64,000 bases of DNA from positions 18,611-82,610 of the forward strand of contig CAWHJD010000025.1 of NCBI GenBank assembly GCA_963829585.1, given 5' to 3'. Both the position numbers and the translations under genes were made by a program. This DNA is from Sva-07 sp963829585. Lineage in GTDB: Bacteria > Actinomycetota > Acidimicrobiia > Acidimicrobiales > Ilumatobacteraceae. Positions 47,680 through 56,196 of this stretch are shown in pieces. A model generated the notes under the pieces. It saw only the letters and a list, made by a program, of their open reading frames with translations, ran no database searches and was not told the origin of the DNA. Positions within the stretch are counted from its first letter, which is position 1; every line of letters begins with the position of its first letter.

Positions 47680-48711
47680 GTGGGTACGTGCCGTTTCGTG
47701 GCAACTGTCGATCCAGCGCTCATCGCCGACGAGGCCGGGCTGGTGTACGGCGCACCGACGCAGGACGGAATCAGACGTCGTCGTCGAGGCCGCGGGTTCA
47801 CGTACCAGGGCCCTGGGGGAGGAACGGTCGATGCGGCGACGCGGGGTTGGATCCAGCAACTTGCCATCCCGCCGGCGTGGACCGATGTCTGGATCAGCGC
47901 TGATCCGGACATGCACATCCTGGCCCTCGGTGTGGACGATGCAGGCCGCACCCAGTATCGGTACCATCCGGAGTTCCGGCGGGTTGCCGACGAGCTGAAG
48001 TTCGCACGTCTCGGACTCGCTTCGAGCAGACTCCCGCGTGTCCGTCGTGCCATCACCGAGGCGCTCGCCGGTGACGAGCGGACACGCATGGTCGCGTTGG
48101 CGACGCACTTGATCGACCGCTCCCTCATTCGGGTGGGAACGGAGCGCTACGTCGATGAGAACGCCAGCTTCGGTGCGTGCACGCTGCGTCGTCGGCACGC
48201 ACGGGTCGAGGGCGACGTCGTGCATTTCGACTTCCGTGCGAAAGGCGGTGTCCGGCGACGGTTCAGCCTCGACGACGCTGTGCTTGCACGCCACATTGCC
48301 GGCCTGGATCCACGTCCGTCAGCGCCGATCATGGCGACGACTGCGGGCTGGGTGCCCTCGGGTGACGACGTCGCGGCGTTCCTCACGTCGGCTGCCAGGC
48401 TCGAGATGACGGCCAAGGATCTCCGTACGCTCGGCGCGTCCGCGTACATGGTCGAGGCGCTCTGCGCCCACGATCTCGATGAGTCCAAGGATCCGCTCCT
48501 GGCGGCGTACGACCTTGTCGCCGGGGTGCTCGGCAACACCCGTGCTGTTGCGCGTTCCTCGTACGTGGCCCCAGCCGTGGTTGTCGCATGGGAGGACGGA
48601 TCACTCGCGGCAACGTGGAAACGTTGCCGTGCGGCGGCCGACTGCACCCGAGCCGAACGGGCTCTCTCGCATGTCCTGCGGGCCGCCGACGCGGCAGAGG
48701 GTTCTGCATAG
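47680..48711 (+). CDS. Bacterial DNA topoisomerase IB
   Basis: A 343-residue enzyme that relaxes supercoiled DNA by a covalent 3'-phosphotyrosine. It has the N-terminal RRRRGRGFTYQGP clamp, AIPPAWTDVWISADPDMHI, the catalytic core (SLIRVGTERY, MTAKDLRTLG) and the active-site Tyr295 in RSSYVAPAV, just where the family has it. GTG at 47680 follows a gggagg site. It is divergent from the hemerythrin gene. Bacterial TopIB genes often sit in stress-response regions. Confidence 0.9.
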   Translation: MGTCRFVATVDPALIADEAGLVYGAPTQDGIRRRRRGRGFTYQGPGGGTVDAATRGWIQQLAIPPAWTDVWISADPDMHILALGVDDAGRTQYRYHPEFRRVADELKFARLGLASSRLPRVRRAITEALAGDERTRMVALATHLIDRSLIRVGTERYVDENASFGACTLRRRHARVEGDVVHFDFRAKGGVRRRFSLDDAVLARHIAGLDPRPSAPIMATTAGWVPSGDDVAAFLTSAARLEMTAKDLRTLGASAYMVEALCAHDLDESKDPLLAAYDLVAGVLGNTRAVARSSYVAPAVVVAWEDGSLAATWKRCRAAADCTRAERALSHVLRAADAAEGSA

Positions 48712-48757
48712 GAGAAGGCGGTCGCTAGGTTCGATCCGGCGGCTACGTTGTGGCAGC

Positions 48758-49090
48758 ATGAGCCACGTGGAACTCGACAATCAACGCTTCGCCGTGACGG
48801 ATACCGCCGAAGGCTGGTCGATTGCCGGCGAGATCGATGCCAGTACCGTTCCACTACTGGTCGATGCCTTCGAGCGGTTGCCCGAACATGACGGCGCCGT
48901 GGTGCTGGACCTGCACGACGTGTCGTTCATCGATTCGAGCGGACTCCGAGTGTTGATTTCGCTCGTCGAACGTGCACGTGAGGATGGCCGGACGGTGGAG
49001 ATCGCGAATCCATCGAACTCCGTGGTGCGCCTGCTCGAGATCACCGGCCTGGCCGGCATGTTCGGCCTCGACGCTCGACCACCTGCCTGA
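48758..49090 (+). CDS. STAS-domain anti-anti-sigma factor
   Basis: A 110-residue STAS protein, the family of RsbV/SpoIIAA. The DVSFIDSSGLRVLISL motif has the phospho-acceptor serine (Ser60/61). In the dephosphorylated form it traps the anti-sigma kinase and frees the sigma factor. It is followed by an anti-sigma-type gene, a SigB/F-type sigma gene and a phosphatase in the same direction, which makes the operon a complete partner-switching module. Confidence 0.88.
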   Translation: MSHVELDNQRFAVTDTAEGWSIAGEIDASTVPLLVDAFERLPEHDGAVVLDLHDVSFIDSSGLRVLISLVERAREDGRTVEIANPSNSVVRLLEITGLAGMFGLDARPPA

Positions 49091-49259
49091 CCCGTCGACG
49101 CCGAGGGCCGGCTGGAGCGACGCCGCTACGAGGTTTCGAATTCATGCTGGGTGGGCAGCCCATTGCGCATGAGAGCACGCATTCGTCGAGTCACCGTTCG
49201 ATCCACTGGTGCGTCCCTGACGGGGGGCGTCATCGGTGCGCGTGCTCTGCCGTCGCAGC

Positions 49260-49656
49260 ATGACGAACGGGTCTGACGCGAGATCACACGGTCGAACTTC
49301 GAGTTCCGGCTAGGTACGAGTTTGCGTCCACGGTGCGATTGGTCGCCGCGGCACTCGCCGCAGATGCGAACTTCTCGGTCGACGACGTCTACGACCTGAG
49401 ACTCGCCGTGAACGAAGTCTTCACGAGCGCAGTCGATGCACACGCCGTGGATGGGCAGGCACGGCGCGGCTCCGTCACTGTGCGCTTCCGCCCGACGGAA
49501 TCGGCCATCGTCATCGAGGTCGTGGCGCCGGCCGGCGGCCGCATCGAACTCGACGAACTCGCAGCGTCGGTCATCCGCTCTGCGGTCGATGACGTGATCG
49601 TGGCCCCCGCCGCCGTACAGCTGAGCAAGCGCCGGCCGACGTCGCTTGCCGGATGA
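49260..49656 (+). CDS. Anti-sigma factor (RsbW/SpoIIAB-like), N-terminally frameshifted
   Basis: Homology begins DHTVELRVPARYEFASTVRLVAA and runs through the N box (DLRLAVNEVFTSAVDAHA) and a VEVVAPAGG D-box-like region. No ATG, GTG or TTG exists in this frame before Val (GTG at 49333), which would cut off the first strand. ATG at 49260 (MTNGSDA) is in the next frame and one extra base near 49278-49283 joins them, giving about 131 residues. It overlaps the sigma gene by four bases (ATGA). It should bind and inhibit that sigma factor. Confidence 0.75.
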
Positions 49657-50435
49657 GCGGTGCTCGTGCGATGGCCGCCAATCGCGAGATGAGGGACACG
49701 GACGACGAGACGCTGTTCAGAACCCTCGCGCGAACGGGCGACCGCTCCGTCCGCAACCTGCTGGTCGAGCGGCACACCGGTCTTGCGGTCCACATCGCCC
49801 AGCGCTTCCCGACCAGCAGGAACTCCGCGGACGACCTGCGCCAAGTGGCCCTCTACGGCTTGGTCAAGGCTGTCGATCGCTTCGACCCCGACCATGGTGC
49901 ATCGTTCGCGGCGTTCGCCGGCAGCACGATCGAGGGGGAGTTGAAGCGGTACTTCCGAGACCGAACCTGGGCTGTCAGGGTTCCCCGGTCGGGAAAGGAC
50001 CTGCACCTGGCCGTGCGGGCGGCGTCGGAGGATTGGACCCAGCGTCACGGCCGCAGCCCGAGCGTCGCTGAACTCGCTTCGCACATGGAGATCGATCGCG
50101 ACGACGTTCTGCGAGGTCTGGCGGCGTCGGCGGCATACCGCACCGACACGCTCGATGCGCCCTTCGACGACGGTGGCACCGATCGGCAGGCGGCACTGGC
50201 AGTCGAGGACGAGGGCTTCGTGCGAAGCGAGAGTCGCGAAATGGTGCGGGATCTGCTGGGGCGCTTGCCGGAGCGTGAACGCCGCATCGTCGAGCTGCGA
50301 TTCTACGGCGGGCTCAGTCAGTCCGAGATCGCCAAACAGGTCGGGCTGTCGCAGATGCATGTGTCTCGACTCCTGCGGCAGTCGTTCGAGCGCATGCGGG
50401 CGTTGGCGGATGCATCGCGGGACGATGCGAGCTGA
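49653..50435 (+). CDS. SigB/SigF-family RNA polymerase sigma factor
   Basis: A 260-residue sigma factor. Region 2 (SRNSADDLRQVALYGLVKAVDRFDP, then FAGSTIEGELKRYFRD), region 3 (GRSPSVAELASHMEI) and region 4 helix-turn-helix (ERERRIVELRFYGGLSQSEIAKQVGLSQMHVSRLL) are all in order, the layout of SigB, SigF and SigG. Its start overlaps the anti-sigma gene. By analogy with SigF and SigB it directs general stress genes, and the surrounding hemerythrin, TopIB and antiporter genes fit that regulon. Confidence 0.92.
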   Translation: MSGARAMAANREMRDTDDETLFRTLARTGDRSVRNLLVERHTGLAVHIAQRFPTSRNSADDLRQVALYGLVKAVDRFDPDHGASFAAFAGSTIEGELKRYFRDRTWAVRVPRSGKDLHLAVRAASEDWTQRHGRSPSVAELASHMEIDRDDVLRGLAASAAYRTDTLDAPFDDGGTDRQAALAVEDEGFVRSESREMVRDLLGRLPERERRIVELRFYGGLSQSEIAKQVGLSQMHVSRLLRQSFERMRALADASRDDAS

Positions 50436-51016
50436 GTTTGAGCGAGGCCGGCTGAGTTTGAGCGAGGCGCTACTGGGTAGCCCCGGAGATGTGTCGTCTT
50501 CATCCACCGCTACCCCAGCAGACGCCGGAGCCGACGTGCTCGACGATCAGGGCGACAGGGAAGAACTGCGGACCCGGTATTACACACTGCTCCAGGAGAA
50601 CAGGGTGCTCCTGCCAGGTGTGCAGATCATGGTCGCGTTCCTGGTGACCGTGCCGTTCAACCGTCGTTTCGAGCAACTGGACGAAGTGGGTGAGGTGCTG
50701 TGGGCCACAGCCCTCACGACCGGTTGCATCGCGATCGTGTGTCTGATGACGCCCATCGTGTTCCACCGTGTCGGGCGACCGGCGCCGCCGCAGCTCCCGG
50801 CTGGTGTGGGCGATCCGCACGCAGCGCGGAGGGATCCTGATGTTCGGCGTCTCGATGCTGGTCAGCGTGGCCTTCGTGCTGCGGTTCGTCGCCGGCGTCG
50901 GGAGCGCAGCAGTGGTGGTGGCGGTCATCGTGCTCTCCATGGCGTGGCTCTGGCTCGTCGTGCCCGTGCGCGATGCCGAGGAGAGTGATCTGGGTGGGAG
51001 TGCCTCGGCCGACTGA
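50425..51016 (+). CDS. DUF6328-like membrane protein, frameshifted near 50768
   Basis: A cytoplasmic start (residues RTRYYTLLQENRVLLPGVQ) is followed by helix 1 (IMVAFLVTVPFNRRF), helix 2 near TGCIAIVCLMTPIVFHR, and two more helices in the +1 frame (MFGVSMLVSVAFVLRFVAGV, VVVAVIVLSMAWLWLVV). The joint lies at 50766-50771; one extra base is inferred and the restored length is about 196 residues. This build is DUF6328-like (four helices). ATG at 50425 is used; it overlaps the end of the sigma gene. Function unknown; often near stress genes in actinobacteria. Confidence 0.65.
50431..50468 (+). repeat. Short tandem duplication at the sigma stop codon
   Basis: An 18-base sequence (gctgagtttgagcgaggc) occurs at 50431-50448 and again at 50451-50468, a 20-base period. 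The first copy contains the sigma factor's stop codon. The period is not a multiple of three, so it changes the frame of the overlapping membrane-protein start. Probably a recent slippage duplication. Confidence 0.7.
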
Positions 51017-52169
51017 CGGCGACGAGCCAACGCTCGAGGATGCCGATCGGTTCGGTTCGTTGCCGTTCGACATCGAGGCGTCCTCGCTCGGAGATCTCGG
51101 TGAGTTCGCGGCGAGCGAGCTGGGTGCGACCGAGTGCCGTCTGCTCATCGCCGACTACGCGGTCCGGTCGATGCGGCCCCTGCTGGACAGCGACTCGCTC
51201 GGCGGCGATATCCCGATCGACGGAACCATGGCAGGGCGCTGCTTCGCGACGGGTGAGGCTGTCAGGGGCGATCAGTCGATGACGGTGTGGCTGCCACTGA
51301 CCGATGGGGTCGAACGGATCGGGGTGGCCGAACTCCGCTTCGAGTCGCCATGGGAGCCGACATCTGACGCGTTCCACCTGATGGATCTCGTCGTCCTCGC
51401 CATCGTCAGTCGGCGGCGCTACACCGACATCGTTCACCGAGCACGGCGTTCGCGTCGTCTCTCCGAAGCTGCCGAGGCACAATGGGCCCTGCTTCCCCCT
51501 CTCGCCCATGCGGTCAGGACGGCATCCGTCGCCGGAGGTCTGGAACCCGCCTACGACATCGGCGGAGATTCGTTCGACTATGCGTTCAATCCAGGGTCGC
51601 TCGAATTCGCCGTCCTGGATGCCGCCGGCCATGGCCTCGACGCCGTCCTCATGTCCACCGCTGCCGTGCACTGCCTACGAAACGCCCGACGTTCGCAACG
51701 ATCACTGGCCGATACGTACAGGCAGATCGACCACCGCATCCGCGCACAGTTCGGCCAGTCCTACTTCGTGACCGGCCAACTGTGTTCTCTCGATGTGACC
51801 GATGGAACCCTGACGTGGATCAACGCGGGTCACGTCCTGCCCGTCCACGTACGCGACAACACCTTCATCGGCGAGCTGCAGTGCCGGCCCTCGATGCCGA
51901 TGGGCCTCGGCGGCGACGTGGTCGAGGTGGCGACAGTACGACTGCACGCGGGAGACCGGTTGCTGTTCTACACCGACGGGGTGACCGAGTCGCGGTCCGC
52001 GGACGGACGACCATTCGGCGCCGGCTTGCTCGCCGATTTCGTCGTGCAGGCGACAATGGACGGCGTTTCGGCGGCCGAGACGGTCCGCCGGCTCACCAGC
52101 CGGGTCGTGGAGCACGCTGCTTCCCTACGCGACGACGCCACCTTGTTTCTCGTCGACTATTCGGGTTGA
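50994..52169 (+). CDS. RsbU/SpoIIE-type PP2C phosphatase with GAF-like sensor
   Basis: A 391-residue protein. An N-terminal GAF-like region (ECRLLIADYAVRSM, PIDGTMAGRCFATGE) is followed by a SpoIIE/PP2C domain: AYDIGGDSFDYAF, VLDAAGHGLDAVLMS (metal Asp), TWINAGHVLPV, LLFYTDGVTESRSADG and DDATLFLVDY. GTG at 50994 is chosen for its gaggag site 11 bases before; other in-frame starts (50973, 51000) are close. It dephosphorylates the STAS anti-anti-sigma factor encoded upstream and so turns the sigma factor on. It overlaps the membrane protein gene. Confidence 0.85.
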   Translation: MGVPRPTDGDEPTLEDADRFGSLPFDIEASSLGDLGEFAASELGATECRLLIADYAVRSMRPLLDSDSLGGDIPIDGTMAGRCFATGEAVRGDQSMTVWLPLTDGVERIGVAELRFESPWEPTSDAFHLMDLVVLAIVSRRRYTDIVHRARRSRRLSEAAEAQWALLPPLAHAVRTASVAGGLEPAYDIGGDSFDYAFNPGSLEFAVLDAAGHGLDAVLMSTAAVHCLRNARRSQRSLADTYRQIDHRIRAQFGQSYFVTGQLCSLDVTDGTLTWINAGHVLPVHVRDNTFIGELQCRPSMPMGLGGDVVEVATVRLHAGDRLLFYTDGVTESRSADGRPFGAGLLADFVVQATMDGVSAAETVRRLTSRVVEHAASLRDDATLFLVDYSG

Positions 52170-53460
52170 CGTGCCGACGTCCGCGTGGGGCGCCAGATTC
52201 GCGACGAGTCGAGTTCGGCGGATGCGGCGTCGGTCGAGCGCACGCATCACTGGCGTGGCTGTGATGCCGTGGACGAACACCGAGGCCAGGATGGTGAACG
52301 CGGTGGCGGACCAGACCTCGTCCTCGCCGACGAACTGGGCTGCCTGCACTGCGACCGCGAGGTAGTAGATCGAGCCGATGCCGCGGATGCCGAAGAATGC
52401 GATCGCCCGGCGTTCGCCGCGCGACGTCGCCGAACCGACGAGGGCGAGTCGACCGGCCAACGGCCGAACCACGAAGATGAGCAGCAGACCGCCGACCACA
52501 CCGCGCCAGGTGAGATCGCTGAGCAGCCCCGTCACCAGCGCGCCGCCGAGCAGCACGAGGAGTGCGACGCTGAGGAGCTGTTCGAGTTGCGGCGGTGAAA
52601 TCGTGCATGACCGCGTGGTACGCATCCTCGCGCCGGCTGTGTCGGAGTGTGACCGCGGCGACGAACACCGCCAGGAAGCCGTAACCGTGTGCGATCTCGG
52701 TGATCCCGTAGGTGAAGAGAATCGCTCCGACTGCGACGAATCCCTGAGTTGCCTGGGCCAGGCCGACCAGACGCCCGGGCGGGTCGAACACGACGCGTGC
52801 GAGGATCCTGCCGGCCGACCAGCCGGCAATCGCACCGACGAGGACTCGCAACAGCAGATCGGACCACACCCAGTGCACGAACCAGTCGCCCATGTTCGGT
52901 CCCTCGGCCACCATGGCGATGGCAGCGAAGACGAATGGGTACGCAAGTCCGTCGTTCAGGCCGGCCTCACTCGTCAGGGAGAACCTGACCTCGTCCTCGC
53001 GCTCGACCCTGTCGCCCTCGACGGTCGGCTCACCGACGTGGACGTCGGCGGCGAGCACCGGATCGGTCGGCGCGACCACCGCGCCGAACAGCAGTGCGGT
53101 GGCGGGAGCAAGACCGGCCGCCCAACCCGCGAGGAACATCGCCCCGATCGTGATCGGCATTGTCACGCCCAGCAGACGCCACGCGCTGGCCCATGATCGC
53201 CAACCCGGTACGCGGTCCAGGGACAGGCCGGCGCCGAGCAACGAGATCAGGACGGCGAGTTCGGTGACGTGTTCGGTCACCTCGAGGTGTTGTCGGGGAT
53301 CGACATCGCCCAGCCCGGGGACCATGCCGAAGGTGACGGCTCCGATGGCGATCAGCACCATCGGCAGCGACAGCGGGCGCTCACGGAGATACACCGGCAG
53401 CCATGCAGCCAGGAGCACCACGATGCCGACGAAGACTGCGCTCAGTGTGTAGGTGTTCAG
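52125..53460 (-). CDS. Cation/proton antiporter (CPA1/NhaP-like), frameshifted near 52593
   Basis: The upstream frame carries the N-terminal helices (YTLSAVFVGIVVLLAAWLP), the Asp-Pro motif ALLFGAVVAPTDPVLAADV with ion-binding Asp, and SEAGLNDGLAYPFVF. The end is in the +1 frame: PPQLEQLLSVALLVLLGGAL, then FFGIRGIGSIYYLA and a cytoplasmic tail. One extra base at about 52591-52596 is inferred; restored length about 444 residues. No usual start codon is present; a CTG at 53460 fits the family start, so the true N-terminus is uncertain. It exports Na+ or K+ in exchange for protons. Convergent with the phosphatase. Confidence 0.8.
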
Positions 53461-53537
53461 TGCGATCCAAGAGGTCAGGCGGATGCCGACGGGTTCGGAC
53501 CCGTCGGCATCTCGCGTCGAGTTCGACTCGTCGACGG

Positions 53538-53693
53538 TCAGGCCCGTTCGCGGAACAGGCTGTATCCCCCGGGACCGACGAGGAATCCCCCGATGATCAG
53601 GGCGATGCCGAGGAGGATCTGACCCTGGAAGATCTGGACGATGCCGACGATCACGAGGATCGCAGCAATGATCCACAGGAGTGCACTCTTCAT
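53538..53693 (-). CDS. 51-residue membrane protein
   Basis: ATG at 53693 opens a short frame ending TGA at 53538. It encodes two hydrophobic helices (LLWIIAAILVIVGIVQIF and ILLGIALIIGGFLVGPGG) and a basic end (SLFRERA). It is a real small integral membrane protein by composition, though short. It lies upstream of the antiporter gene in the same direction and within the stress island, where several very small membrane proteins are typical. Confidence 0.7.
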   Translation of the reverse strand: MKSALLWIIAAILVIVGIVQIFQGQILLGIALIIGGFLVGPGGYSLFRERA

Positions 53694-53744
53694 GGGATTC
53701 TGCTTTCTGTCACTGAGGACGATGGGGATGAGCGACGCAGGTGA

Positions 53745-54206
53745 TCAGGTGTTCTCGATCGTGCCCCGCCAGGCGCCGCTCGGCTGGCCGCGGTCCTCGA
53801 TGAACGACTTGAAGTTCTTCAGGTCGCCGGCCAAGCGGCCGCTGACGAAACCGAGCTTGTCACCGACGGTTTCCAGGAATCCTTCGGGCTCGAAGTCCAT
53901 CTGCAGCGTCACGCGCGTCGTGTTCTCATCGAGGCGGTGGAAGGTGACGACACCAGCATGTGAGGGCCCCGACGTCGTGGCCCACGCCACCCGCTCGTCG
54001 GGGATCTGCTCGGTGATGGTCGTGTCGAACTCCCGAGTCACGCCGGCGATGTCGACGATCCAGTGGAGACGGTCGTCCTCGAGCTGGGTGATGGACGAGA
54101 CTCCGTCCATGAACCGGGGGAACTCCTCGAACTGGGTCCACTGGTTGTAAGCGACTCGGACGGGTACGTCCACGTCGATCGAATGCTGTTTGTCGTTCGC
54201 GTTCAT
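53745..54206 (-). CDS. SRPBCC-family (START-like) protein
   Basis: A 153-residue polyketide-cyclase/START-fold protein: SIDVDVPVRVAYNQWTQFEEFPRFM is the standard N-terminus, RLHWIVDIAGVTREFDTTI the following strands, TTRVTLQMDFEPEGF the late strands, and a long C-terminal helix (DLKNFKSFIEDRG). It probably binds a lipid or small molecule. Its ribosome site (gaggag) is good. Same direction as the small membrane protein and antiporter genes; proteins of this kind are frequent SigF/SigB targets. Confidence 0.82.
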   Translation of the reverse strand: MNANDKQHSIDVDVPVRVAYNQWTQFEEFPRFMDGVSSITQLEDDRLHWIVDIAGVTREFDTTITEQIPDERVAWATTSGPSHAGVVTFHRLDENTTRVTLQMDFEPEGFLETVGDKLGFVSGRLAGDLKNFKSFIEDRGQPSGAWRGTIENT

Positions 54207-54437
54207 CGTGTGCTCCTCGGGGAGGGTTGGGTTGCCCCGGCGGATGCCGAGGTGAGGCCATTACCCCGTCGACGCCGCAACGAAACGAGCGCCGGTTCGG
54301 GCGGTGAAGGCAGGCCGACCTCGACCGGCGCACTGAGGTTTGAGGATCGCGTCGGCGGGTAGACGTCGCGCTGACCGGATGCTCTCTCAGCGGAACTCCG
54401 CCGATGATCCCACCGAACTCGCCAGACAGGAGAAGCC

Positions 54438-54689
54438 ATGAAGTTGTGGATATTCGTCACCGGCATGGTGGCCGGGTTTGTGATTGCTGACAACGTGAGC
54501 GCCGAGCAACGACGCAAGGTGCGTGCGCTCTGGCGTCGAGTCCGTGCTGGTCGGGCCGGTGCCGTCGTCGGCACGGTCGGAGCGGGCATCGGTGACATCG
54601 CCGACGCTGCAACGGGTCGGGTCAACGACGTGGTCGACCAGGCGACGTCCAACGTGGCGGATCTCGTCGGAGCTCCCTCGCCGAGCTGA
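54438..54689 (+). CDS. Small protein with one N-terminal membrane helix
   Basis: An 83-residue protein: a short N-terminal helix (LWIFVTGMVAGFVIADNVSA), a basic stretch (QRRKVRALWRRVRAGRAG) and a Gly/Ala/Asp-rich C-terminus (TGRVNDVVDQATSNVADLV). Such proteins are small membrane-anchored proteins of unknown role. A good ribosome site (aggag) precedes ATG at 54438. It is followed by a strong terminator-like stem. Confidence 0.6.
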   Translation: MKLWIFVTGMVAGFVIADNVSAEQRRKVRALWRRVRAGRAGAVVGTVGAGIGDIADAATGRVNDVVDQATSNVADLVGAPSPS

Positions 54690-54702
54690 TCATCGTGGTC
54701 TT

Positions 54703-54736
54703 GGCCGAACGGCGCCTGGTCGGGCGCCGTTCGGCC
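54703..54736. terminator. Strong 14-bp terminator stem-loop
   Basis: A perfect 14-bp G+C stem (54703-54716 with 54723-54736) and a 6-base loop, directly after the small membrane protein gene. There is no T tract. It lies between convergent genes and would stop both strands. Confidence 0.75.
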
Positions 54737-54771
54737 ATGAAGACTCGGCTATGAAGACTCGGCCATGAGGC
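54732..54771. repeat. Short tandem copies of a gaagactcgg-type unit
   Basis: After the terminator the sequence repeats a short unit (atgaagactcggc) twice and then a degraded third copy. It lies outside any gene. Cause unknown; it may be slippage. Confidence 0.5.
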
Positions 54772-54780
54772 CGTGCCGTC

Positions 54781-55701
54781 CTATCTCGACGTGGTGGCAG
54801 CAGCCGCCGTCTTGGATGCAGCGCGCTTGGCCGTCTTGACGGTGTTCTTCGAAGAGGCTCGGGCCGTTCGGGCCGTCGTCGTCGTCGCTCGCTTGGCGGT
54901 CGTCGCGGTCGTCCCGACGCCCTTCTTGGCCGAGGTCGAGGTGCCCTTCACCCCCGATTGTGCGGCGCGCGCAGTCGCTGTCGCTCCGGACTTGACACTG
55001 CGAGCCGTGTCCTGCACCGCGTCGGTGGCAGCGGTTGCCGTGCGACGGGTTTTCGACGCCTGCTCGCGCGTTGCGCGAGAACCGGTCGGTGACACCTTCG
55101 TCGGCTCGCTGCCGGTGAGACGCGCGATCAGGTCCTGGACCGCAGTGACGCCGCCCTGGGCGAAGCCGCTGATGTTGTCGCCGACGCGATCGACGACTCC
55201 CGCGATGACCCCGCCGACGGCGCCCGCCGGCCCGGCGTCGGGCAGGCGAGGATGCGGGTGGGTCGGCGCGGACTTCTTCGCCTCGGCCATCGTGTCGCCG
55301 ATGTCGGCGAGTTGAGTCCGGCTCAGTGCCCCGCGTACCTTGGGGAAGAGATCAGTTTCTTCTTCCTTCACGTGGTGGCGGACATTCTCGATCAGCACCG
55401 TCACCTTGGCGTCGAAGCGCTCATGAGCGGGATCGAGATCGGTCAGTTCGGAGAGCAGCCACTTCACCACGTGGTGTTCCTCCAGGCTTTCGAGGACCAT
55501 GTCCTCCGTGTCGGCAACGATCTCGCGTGTGACGGGGTAGAACACCTGCTCTTCGATCGCAGCATGAACCGACAACTCCTCGATGATCCGATCGACGATC
55601 TGGCGTTTCTCGACCAGTGCACGGTCACCTGCCTTTTCGAAGCGCTTGAACAACGCCTCGACGGTTGTGTGGTCGTTACGGAGAAGTGTGATTGCATCCA
55701 T
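54781..55701 (-). CDS. Hemerythrin-domain protein with histone-H1-like tail
   Basis: A 306-residue protein. Residues 1-140 are a hemerythrin domain (ITLLRNDHTTVEALF with His, VHAAIEEQVFYP, LEEHHVVKWLL, RHHVKEEETDLFP). After a Pro/Gly linker a long Ala/Thr/Lys/Arg tail (about 120 residues, units like KKGVGTTATTAKRA) strongly resembles the C-terminal tail of histone H1 or Hc1. ATG at 55701 (MDAITLLRND) is chosen. It is the second of two such proteins in the island. Likely an iron/oxygen- or NO-sensing protein that binds DNA; the second half is inference. Confidence 0.82.
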   Translation of the reverse strand: MDAITLLRNDHTTVEALFKRFEKAGDRALVEKRQIVDRIIEELSVHAAIEEQVFYPVTREIVADTEDMVLESLEEHHVVKWLLSELTDLDPAHERFDAKVTVLIENVRHHVKEEETDLFPKVRGALSRTQLADIGDTMAEAKKSAPTHPHPRLPDAGPAGAVGGVIAGVVDRVGDNISGFAQGGVTAVQDLIARLTGSEPTKVSPTGSRATREQASKTRRTATAATDAVQDTARSVKSGATATARAAQSGVKGTSTSAKKGVGTTATTAKRATTTTARTARASSKNTVKTAKRAASKTAAAATTSR

Positions 55702-55805
55702 GGCAACGCTTGTACCCGAAAACTGCCGTCTCAATCAGGTCGACTCGGGCGGGACGCGCCCGACGCCGAGGGTTGGCGCTCCGACGAACTGGGTACGACG
55801 GCGTC

Positions 55806-56033
55806 ATGAGCGACTTCAACACTGACACCGGCGACCAGAGCGCCGAGGAGTTCACCGAGCCGTCGGCCGGCCCGGTTCCCACGCAGGAGGAACTCGATGC
55901 CGCCGACCGATCGGCAGGTGACGTCGACCTCGGAAAGGTCGGGACGCACTACCGCGAGATGAACAGTCTCGGGGCGAACGTCGAAGGTGAAGGCGACATC
56001 GATCCCTCCGTTCAGGCCTCGGTTCAAGAATGA
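55806..56033 (+). CDS. Small acidic protein
   Basis: A 75-residue hydrophilic protein rich in Asp, Glu, Gly and Ser, with no Cys and no hydrophobic stretch (opens MSDFNTDTGDQSAEEF and ends VQASVQE). It looks intrinsically disordered. I do not recognise the family. It precedes another very short frame and forms a run of small genes in the stress island. Confidence 0.55.
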   Translation: MSDFNTDTGDQSAEEFTEPSAGPVPTQEELDAADRSAGDVDLGKVGTHYREMNSLGANVEGEGDIDPSVQASVQE

Positions 56034-56043
56034 GGGTCGCGCC

Positions 56044-56196
56044 ATGACGGTGGTGCCGAATCCTCCGACTCCAGACGGACCGCCCCCCGTCCTTCCGGAC
56101 CCGGATCCGGTGCCGAGGCCCATCACTCCCGAGCCGAGGCCCGACGAGCCACCGGACCCGAATCAGCCCCCGGTGCTTCCCGACCCGGTGGTCTGA
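56044..56196 (+). CDS. 50-residue proline/aspartate-rich peptide
   Basis: ATG at 56044 opens a short frame made almost wholly of Pro, Asp and Glu (MTVVPNPPTPDGPPPVLP and more) to a stop at 56194-56196. The composition is low-complexity, so it could be a chance frame, but it begins 10 bases after the previous gene's stop, as in a small operon. It overlaps the convergent 59-residue frame by about 34 bases. Weak support. Confidence 0.35.
   Translation: MTVVPNPPTPDGPPPVLPDPDPVPRPITPEPRPDEPPDPNQPPVLPDPVV

Noticed and set aside
54732..54771. Possible CRISPR-like array
   Set aside because: Only two or three very short unit copies with no spacers; simple slippage.
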